Below, in pieces: positions 7,383 through 12,860 of a stretch of DNA of 12,860 nucleotides. Every line of letters begins with the position of its first letter. Within the stretch, counting starts at the first letter, position 1. This stretch comes from an uncultured Oscillospiraceae bacterium. Its GTDB lineage: Bacteria > Bacillota > Clostridia > Oscillospirales > Acutalibacteraceae. Below the pieces are notes generated by a model that saw nothing but the letters and a program-made list of their open reading frames with translations, was not told the origin of the DNA and did not search any database. The translations under genes and the position numbers were made by a program. The DNA is taken from the NCBI GenBank assembly GCA_900554525.1, contig USHL01000018.1:1-12860 (forward strand), in the 5' to 3' direction.

Positions 7383-8018
7383 ATGAAAAAAAGCAAAAGC
7401 TTGCTGATCGTTGCGGTTATGCTCGCAGTGATCACGGTAACTGCGGTTACCCCTACATTCTCGTGGCTTTCGTCTGAGACCGAACCGGTAATAAATACCT
7501 TTGCGGGCGGCGCTATTGCGCTTAAGCTTGATGAGGCTCCGGTTGATGCGAACGGGCAAAAGCTTGACGGCGCCCGTGTGCAGGCAAATACCTATAAGTA
7601 CACGGCAGGAGCAGAGCTCTGGAAAGATCCTACTCCGACTGTTCTTAAGGGCAGCGACCGGTGCTACGTTTTCCTTTATGTTGAAAACGAGCTCAACGAT
7701 CTTTTCGCCATCAACTATGACACCCAAAACTGGCTCAAGGTGGCTGAAAAAGGCAACGGTGCGGTTTATGCCTATTTCACAAGGGTAGACACTTCCGCTT
7801 CCAATGAGGATCAGGTGCTGGCGCCTATCTTCACGACTATCACTGTTTCAGACGAGCTTACCGCTCAGGACGTAGAGGAACTCGGCACCAAGCAGCTCAA
7901 TGTAACCGCTTATGCGGTTCAGGCCGCTTCGCTTGATTCGGCTGATGCTATCGAGCTTGCCGCCGCTAATTTTGAAGTCGGAGACGGAGAGGTAGATACC
8001 GGCGTTGTTATTGCCTGA
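7383..8018 (+). CDS. TasA/camelysin-like secreted protein with SipW-dependent signal peptide
   Basis: The 211-residue protein has a hydrophobic segment (about 7-24) followed by TFSWLSSETEPVINTF, which carries the motif shared by all cargo in this operon. The rest is predicted extracellular and soluble, with no membrane anchor. Two further segments align by eye with the N-terminal domains of the two beta-helix paralogues downstream: the KDPTPTVLKG region leading to YVFLYVEN, and LNVTAYAVQAASL near the end (compare KDPTVTV leading to YVFVEV, and LTFKAHIIQ). I infer a jelly-roll TasA-like fold and a role as a fibre subunit. Family membership is fairly secure, but fibre formation is not shown. 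It follows the peptidase gene by 26 bases with a GAAAGAAGG ribosome binding site, and its stop is TGA. Confidence 0.82.
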   Translation: MKKSKSLLIVAVMLAVITVTAVTPTFSWLSSETEPVINTFAGGAIALKLDEAPVDANGQKLDGARVQANTYKYTAGAELWKDPTPTVLKGSDRCYVFLYVENELNDLFAINYDTQNWLKVAEKGNGAVYAYFTRVDTSASNEDQVLAPIFTTITVSDELTAQDVEELGTKQLNVTAYAVQAASLDSADAIELAAANFEVGDGEVDTGVVIA

Positions 8019-8054
8019 TGATAAAATTAATTTCAAACGAAAGGAGTGTTTTAG

Positions 8055-8378
8055 GTGCTGTCTGTCTTGCATAAAGCCGAAAGGCCGGTGAAAATAGTAA
8101 CCTTGCTTGCCTGCCTTTTGCTTACGGTCTGTCTTATTGTAAAACCGGTTGAGCAGACAACCGCTTTTATAACGGCTGAATCAGCCACCTGCGTAAACAC
8201 CTTTTCCGGCGAAGCGGCAGTAACGCCTCCCGATATCACTCCGGAACCCGGTGACGGAGAACCGACAACGGGCGACACTTCAAATCCGGGCGCGTGGCTT
8301 GTACTGGCAGGTGTCAGTGCGGGATTGTGCGTTCTCAGCTTCGCAGCATTAAAGCTGAAAAAAACAAAAAAATATTAA
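8055..8378 (+). CDS. Mini-protein with SipW-type signal and a sortase-like C-terminal tail
   Basis: I do not recognise a named family. The 107-residue protein has a basic start and a hydrophobic segment (14-29). TTAFITAESATCVNTFSG (35-52) then reproduces the spaced motif of the TasA-like neighbours. A Pro/Glu/Thr-rich stretch follows, with EPTTGD (69-74), a second hydrophobic segment (about 80-99) and a basic end, KLKKTKKY. That order (xPxTGD, hydrophobic, Lys-rich) is the layout of a sorting signal, with E replacing the usual L. It lacks the TasA core. After processing, only a peptide of about 35 residues would remain outside, attached to wall or membrane. The start is GTG, supported by AAAGGAG (8040-8046) at 8 bases. 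No sortase gene is in the window, so it might simply be a two-pass membrane protein. Confidence 0.75.
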   Translation: MLSVLHKAERPVKIVTLLACLLLTVCLIVKPVEQTTAFITAESATCVNTFSGEAAVTPPDITPEPGDGEPTTGDTSNPGAWLVLAGVSAGLCVLSFAALKLKKTKKY

Positions 8379-8390
8379 GAGGATGAGATT

Positions 8391-8897
8391 ATGAAATTCA
8401 GCAAAAAAAGCATACTTAGTACTTCTCTTGCAGTAACCCTCGCGGCTGCAACAATAATCGGCGGCGGAACATACGCCTATCTGCATGACAGCACTGAGGA
8501 TGTCGTAAACAGCTTCAAGGCGAATCAGGTAACGGTTGAGCTTACCGAAACTCCGGTGAATTAGAACATAATTCCCGGCACCACTCAGGTTAAAGACCCG
8601 ACCGTTAAGGTCAGCGCCACCGTTCCGGCATATGTTTTCGTAGAGGTTTCGGATACTACGAAGGGTCTGGTCGACTATGCAATAGCCAACGGTTGGACTG
8701 CACTTGACGGTGTGGCAAATGTTTATTACCATGAAGTAGAGGGAAGCGACGAGGTACAGGAGCTGCACGTTCTTAAAGACGATAAGGTTTCTTATTCCGC
8801 CGACCTTGAAAATGAAGATATGTATTCCGATTACGGAACTCTGTTACAGGGCGTAAACCTTACCTTTAAGGCTTCCGCTATTCAGAAAGAAAAATTC
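8391..8897 (+). repeat. Duplicated TasA-like domain, copy 1
   Basis: The first 169 codons of the interrupted gene match copy 2 (9702-10205) codon by codon with few indels. Short stretches are identical or nearly so, for example around GAGCTTACCGA and GCATATGTTTTCGT. The similarity stops where each gene enters its own beta-helix. Confidence 0.85.
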
Positions 8898-9680
8898 GAT
8901 ACCCCGCTTGACGCTTATTTCCAGAACGATTCTGAAGACGGCATAATCCGTGTTTCAGACAGCGCAGGGTTTATCAGCGCATTGCAGAATGCGGACGACG
9001 GCGATATTATACTGCTTGCAGCGGGCAATTATGCTCCGACCGCTACAAATCAGTGGGTCCTTGATGCACCGAACGTTACGCTTATAGGTGCGGGCGCTGG
9101 CGAAACCGTGCTCGATGCAGGTGGCTTCAGCGTATGGGGTCAGGCAGGCTTTTATGTACAGTCCGACGGTGTTACCATAAAGAATATGACCATTAAGAAC
9201 GGAACCGCAACAGATTACAGCAATCCGAAAAATGTTGCCGCGCTTAAGGTTTCTCCCGAAAGCGGCGGTACTATCAACAGCTTTACTCTTGAAAATGCTG
9301 ATATCCAGAGCGAAAAAAGCCACGGCATAAGCCTTCATACCCTCAGCAACGCGGTTATTAACAACGTGACCGTAAGTGATGTGGCAAGAGTAGGACTTAC
9401 AATGGCGCAGTCTAAAAATGTTGTGGTTACAAACACTACCTTTGCGGCGACCGGAACTTATACTCCTAAATGCGATATCTGCATGACATACAGTGCAAGC
9501 TATCCCGAGGCAAGCTCACTTATTATCGGTGAGGGCAATAATTTCGGTCATGGTGTGATCGACAGCGAAAAGATTGATTATAATACTGTGAACCTTACCG
9601 ACAGCGGATATGAGTGGGAAGAAGACACTTTTTCGTTAGGTTCATTTTATGAGCAGCATACTTGGACAATAGTAAAATAA
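8391..9680 (+). pseudogene. TasA-like domain plus beta-helix protein, interrupted by in-frame TAG at codon 58
   Basis: From the ATG at 8391 (AGAGGATG ribosome binding site, 12 bases after the previous stop) the frame runs 430 codons to a TAA at 9678-9680, broken only by TAG at 8562-8564. The N-terminal part (1-169) aligns closely with the next gene: signal segment, TYAYLHDSTEDVVNSF, then ETPVN-stop-NIIPGT, where the paralogue has ETPADYNIIPGT, so the stop replaces tyrosine. KDPTVKV, PAYVFVEV and LTFKASAIQ follow. Residues from about 187 form a predicted right-handed beta-helix (DSAGFISALQNADDGDIILL, then repeated NVTLIGAG, VTIKNMTIKNGT and VINNVTVSDV rungs). No frameshift or further stop occurs after the TAG. 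GTG at 8712 has no ribosome binding site and lies inside the TasA-like domain. It may be a pseudogene, a readthrough gene or a sequence error. Confidence 0.82.
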
Positions 9681-9701
9681 TAATTTAAGGGAGTTATAAA
9701 A

Positions 9702-10205
9702 GTGAAAATAAATAAAAAAAGCATTTTTACAGCTGCGCTTGCCACCGCTCTTGCGGCCGCAACCGTTATCGGCGGCACATACGCTTATCTCCAAGACAGT
9801 ACCGAGAACGTTATCAACAGCTTTAATACCAACAATGTAAAAGTTGAGCTTACCGAGACCCCGGCGGATTACAATATCATTCCGGGCACCTCGCAGGAAA
9901 AGGACCCTACCGTTACCGTTTCGTCCACGATTCCCGCATATGTTTTCGTTGAGGTTGACGATGACACCGTAGGTCTGGTAACTTATGAAATAGCCGACGG
10001 CTGGATAGAGCTTAACGGCTTCCCGGGGGTGTACTACCGTACCGTTGAAGGCTCGGAAGAGAAGCAGTCCTTTGAGGTGCTCAAGGGCAGCACCGTATAT
10101 TACGACAAGGCGCTCGGAAACAGCGATATGCTTGATGACGCCGGAATTCTTATGGATGATGTACAGCTCACCTTCAAAGCGCACATTATTCAGCGCGACG
10201 GCTTT
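9702..10205 (+). repeat. Duplicated TasA-like domain, copy 2
   Basis: This 168-codon copy is the intact counterpart of 8391-8897. It has TAC (Tyr) in the codon that is TAG in copy 1. The two lie in direct orientation about 1.3 kb apart, so recombination between them could delete or fuse the intervening gene. Confidence 0.85.
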
Positions 10206-11903
10206 GAAAGCGGCACAACCGCGTCTTCACGCAGTAAGAGCGTAAGGGCTGACGTGCCGGAGAAATATAACTATACAGGTCCTGTAGCGGCATACCTTGC
10301 AGTGGCCGGAGTTAATGTGAATGACAAGGCAGGCCTTGCTGAGGCTTTGGCGAATCCTGAGGACGGCGCGGTCATCATACTGCCCGAGGAGCCTATCGTT
10401 CTTGACAAAGAAGAAATTCTTAGCTTTAAAGAAGACACCACGGTTGTGGGCGGAACCATAACCAACGGTACGGTATATGCGGCTGACGGCAGTGACGTCA
10501 CCTTTAACGGCGTTACCTTTACCGAGCCTACCAATAAGACAAATAATGCGACCTCTGTTTATGCTCATAATTACAGTTCTAAAATAGTATTTGAGGGCTG
10601 TACCTTTAAGGATTTACAGTGGGAAGCTATTCAGATTACGGCGGTTGCAGGCGCAGAAATTATCGTTAACAACTGCTATTTCAGCAACAGCAAAACAATG
10701 GCGGAAAGCGGTATAGACCAGAATCGTTATTTTCATATTGAGCTTCCTAAGGGTTCAACCACCGACATTTCAAAAATAAAGGCGACAATAACAAACAATG
10801 TTTTTGAAAATGTTGTTCAGTCTGCGTTCGGCGGCAGCGGTTATTTCAAGGATTCTGCGGTTACCGTTTACGGTGTTCCTCACAGCAATATAACACTTTC
10901 TGGCAACGTTTTCTGCGGTGTTGTAGCGGAAGACGCGCTCAATAACCCGAATTATATTTGGATAAGCGACGGCAGAACTTCAATGCTGAGATATGACGGC
11001 TTCTCGGTTGCCGAAAAAGCTGCTTCCGATGAGGAAGCCAAGCAGGCACTCGAAAGCGGCAAGCCGGTCGTACTGGCCGATGACGTAAACCTTGAGGTCG
11101 GAACCATTATAAATGCCGAGGCGCCCGATATATATCTTAACGGCAAAACCCTTACAATAACCGGAAACCAGTATTTAGAGCCTAAAAACGGCCAAACTCT
11201 TTCGCTGAAAAACGGTACCGTAAAAATGGAAAACAGCAGCCATATTTCCATCAGCGCCGCAGAGGGTTCGACGGTAAGGCTTGAAAATGTTGAGATGGAT
11301 ATGGGCGGCAAGTCGATGCTTATTGACTCCGGAATTAATTCCGCACGTATTGACGTGATCGATTCAAAGATTGTAACCACAGATTATTACGCTATTTCCA
11401 CTAATGCGTCTAATCCTGAAAGCGGCGAAGGCGTTGTAATCAATATCATCAATTCCGAAATCACGGTCGATGACCCTGCAAATCACGACTGTACCGCTGT
11501 TCTGATGAATGTGCCCGGTACCCTGAATATCGAAAATTCCACCCTCACTGCCGGCCGTCAGGCGGTAATCGTACGTACAGGCACCGCTAATATCAAGAAC
11601 AGCACGCTTGTCAATACGCTTGAATATACTCCTGAATCAAATTGGGCTAAGTATGATAATGCGGGCTGGGGCAGCGGTAACGAAGTACCGGTTGCGGTGC
11701 TCGTTGTCGGCGACCGCTCAAAATCTTATCCGTGGGATGCGGCCTGCACGCTGGAAAATGTAACTCTTCTCTATGGAAAGCAAACCGAACGCAAGCCGGT
11801 TTATGCTGCCGCATATGACGGTCAGACTACTGTCATAAACGGCATTTCGGAAACAGAGGTCACTGTTTCCGCGGATAACAACGGCGTGACTGTTAATCCG
11901 TAA
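9702..11903 (+). CDS. Large secreted TasA-like protein with two predicted beta-helix domains
   Basis: The 733-residue protein begins with a SipW-type signal (hydrophobic 10-25, then GGTYAYLQDSTENVINSF) and a TasA-like domain to about residue 168. A Ser/Arg-rich linker (about 169-200) follows, then two stretches of short beta-strand rungs rich in N, T, V, I and G. The first (about 204-430) opens with NDKAGLAEALANPEDGAVIIL. The second (about 434-733) opens with SVAEKAASDEEAKQALESG. These openings resemble the N-terminal caps of pectate-lyase-like right-handed beta-helices. I see no lyase catalytic signature, so binding, adhesion or an unrecognised enzyme activity is possible. The start is GTG with AAGGGAG (9686-9692), 21 bases after the previous stop. 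No C-terminal sorting signal is visible, so attachment would have to go through the TasA-like domain. It is the last gene of the operon. Confidence 0.85.
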   Translation: MKINKKSIFTAALATALAAATVIGGTYAYLQDSTENVINSFNTNNVKVELTETPADYNIIPGTSQEKDPTVTVSSTIPAYVFVEVDDDTVGLVTYEIADGWIELNGFPGVYYRTVEGSEEKQSFEVLKGSTVYYDKALGNSDMLDDAGILMDDVQLTFKAHIIQRDGFESGTTASSRSKSVRADVPEKYNYTGPVAAYLAVAGVNVNDKAGLAEALANPEDGAVIILPEEPIVLDKEEILSFKEDTTVVGGTITNGTVYAADGSDVTFNGVTFTEPTNKTNNATSVYAHNYSSKIVFEGCTFKDLQWEAIQITAVAGAEIIVNNCYFSNSKTMAESGIDQNRYFHIELPKGSTTDISKIKATITNNVFENVVQSAFGGSGYFKDSAVTVYGVPHSNITLSGNVFCGVVAEDALNNPNYIWISDGRTSMLRYDGFSVAEKAASDEEAKQALESGKPVVLADDVNLEVGTIINAEAPDIYLNGKTLTITGNQYLEPKNGQTLSLKNGTVKMENSSHISISAAEGSTVRLENVEMDMGGKSMLIDSGINSARIDVIDSKIVTTDYYAISTNASNPESGEGVVINIINSEITVDDPANHDCTAVLMNVPGTLNIENSTLTAGRQAVIVRTGTANIKNSTLVNTLEYTPESNWAKYDNAGWGSGNEVPVAVLVVGDRSKSYPWDAACTLENVTLLYGKQTERKPVYAAAYDGQTTVINGISETEVTVSADNNGVTVNP

Positions 11904-11927
11904 TCGGAAAATTTTTGATTTAAACCG

Positions 11928-11962
11928 AAAACACCGTATCCATATGGATACGGTGTTTTTTT
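11928..11962. terminator. Bidirectional terminator between the fibre-like operon and prfC
   Basis: 11928-11959 is a perfect 32-base palindrome centred on CATATG with the GC-containing arm CACCGTATCC. It is flanked by A on the left and T to 11962 on the right, so it can stop transcription from both sides. It lies 24 bases after the last gene of the operon and directly abuts the prfC stop codon at 11961-11963. Confidence 0.93.
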
Positions 11963-12860
11963 AATCCTTATTGAAATTTTCCAGCAGAAGACCATCGTTG
12001 CGTTCCTCTGCCCAGCTTATGTTCCATTCGCTGGTGAATATCAGAATGTTGTTTCCTTTGAAATCCTGCACCCATTTGGTGTCGGAGGTCAGGTTGAGCG
12101 ATTTGATGTCGATATCCTTATTTTTGACCCAGCGTATATACTGATACGGCAGGTCGTTACGGATGACGTCTACGTTATATTCGCTTTTAAGCCGGTATTC
12201 AAGCACCTCAAACTGCAAAACGCCGACCACGCCGACGATGACCCGCTCCATTCCCGTGTTGGGTTCGTGGAATATCTGTATGGCGCCTTCCTGCGCTATC
12301 TGCTCGACTCCCTTTACAAACTGCTTGCGTTTGAGACTGTCCTTCTGCTCTATCATTGAAAAATGCTCGGGAGCAAATGTGGGGATCCCCTCGTATATCA
12401 CATGCTTTTTGAGCGAACAGACCGTGTCTCCTATCGAATAGATGCCTGGGTCAAATACTCCGATAATATCTCCTGCATAAGCCTCGTTTATTACCTGCCG
12501 TTCTTCCGCCATCATTTGCTGGGGCTGTGAAAGCCGCACCTGTTTGCCTGCCTGTACGTGGTAATAGTCGGCGCCGCGCTCAAATTTGCCGGAGCAGATT
12601 CGGAAGAAGGTAATGCGGTCGCGGTGGTTTTTATTCATGTTGGCCTGTATTTTAAAGGCGAACGCCGAAAAGTTCTCGTCAAACGGACTTATTTCCTCGC
12701 CCTCTGATATACGCGGCAGGGGGGCGGTAGTCATTTTGAGAAAGTTTTCAAGAAACGGCTCGATTCCGAAATTGGTGAGCGCAGAGCCGAAAAATACCGG
12801 CGTCAGCTTTCCGCAGCGCACCTTTTCAAGGTCGAATTCAAAGCTTGCGCCGTCTAAAAG
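11961..12860 (-). CDS. prfC: Peptide chain release factor 3 (C-terminal part, truncated by the window)
   Basis: RF3 is the GTPase that releases RF1 and RF2 from the ribosome after termination. The frame is open from the right edge, so the visible 299 residues are the C-terminal part of a protein usually about 530 long. The GTPase G-motifs lie outside the window. Identification rests on the segment GKLTPVFFGSALTNFGIEPFLENFL, which follows the G domain in RF3, and on the domain after it (FAFKIQANMNKNHRDRITFFRICSG). The late segment VGVLQFEVLEYRLKSEYNVDV is also characteristic, and RF3 rather than EF-G sequence is evident there. An internal GTG at 12821 is not the start, since homologous sequence continues upstream (LLDGASFEFDLEKV). 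Stop is TAA, in the shared terminator. Confidence 0.95.
   Translation of the reverse strand, partial: LLDGASFEFDLEKVRCGKLTPVFFGSALTNFGIEPFLENFLKMTTAPLPRISEGEEISPFDENFSAFAFKIQANMNKNHRDRITFFRICSGKFERGADYYHVQAGKQVRLSQPQQMMAEERQVINEAYAGDIIGVFDPGIYSIGDTVCSLKKHVIYEGIPTFAPEHFSMIEQKDSLKRKQFVKGVEQIAQEGAIQIFHEPNTGMERVIVGVVGVLQFEVLEYRLKSEYNVDVIRNDLPYQYIRWVKNKDIDIKSLNLTSDTKWVQDFKGNNILIFTSEWNISWAEERNDGLLLENFNKD

Noticed and set aside
8712..9680. A separate gene starting at GTG 8712
   Set aside because: There is no ribosome binding site. The GTG is a valine codon inside the TasA-like domain, and the frame and homology extend upstream through the TAG to the ATG at 8391.

Overview
The window looks like part of the chromosome of a Gram-positive anaerobe of the class Clostridia, probably a gut Oscillospiraceae/Ruminococcaceae-type organism. 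This is inferred from the GTP-type PEP carboxykinase, glutamine-dependent NAD synthase, SipW-type signal peptidase with TasA/camelysin-like cargo, strong purine-rich ribosome binding sites and clostridial promoter and terminator style. There is no tRNA, rRNA, CRISPR array, transposase or phage gene in view. 

Layout. Positions 1-54 may be the tail of an unknown + strand gene. A bidirectional terminator follows, then nadE on the minus strand (95-2014). The nadE/pckA intergenic region (2015-2301) carries divergent promoters and an 18-bp palindrome close to the clostridial Rex operator. pckA (2302-4086) ends at a clear terminator. Next comes a two-gene O-acetylation module: an AlgI/DltB-like MBOAT acyltransferase (4231-5631) and a membrane-anchored SGNH-fold protein (5643-6533). 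After a new promoter and a leader containing a terminator-like hairpin comes the most interesting part, a five-gene operon (6739-11903) on the + strand: a SipW-type signal peptidase, a TasA-like protein, a 107-residue membrane or wall-anchored mini-protein, and two large paralogues that fuse a TasA-like N-terminal domain to right-handed beta-helix domains. A perfect 32-bp palindromic terminator separates it from the 3' part of prfC (RF3) on the minus strand, which runs off the window.

How it may work. All four cargo proteins share one spaced motif after the signal hydrophobic stretch (T-x-[AS]-aromatic-[LI]-x7-[VI]-N-[TS]-F), so the dedicated peptidase probably processes all of them. A plausible reading is a surface fibre or display system. 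The 211-residue protein would be the fibre subunit, the beta-helix fusions would be decorated subunits carrying binding or enzymatic modules, and the mini-protein, which combines the shared N-terminal strand motif with an EPTTGD plus hydrophobic plus KKTKK tail, would be the wall anchor. The first beta-helix paralogue has one in-frame TAG at codon 58, exactly where its sister has tyrosine, followed by 371 further open codons. It is therefore a very recent nonsense allele, a readthrough gene or a sequence error. The neighbouring MBOAT/SGNH pair could acetylate a surface polysaccharide in the same envelope context, but it has its own promoter and the link is inference.
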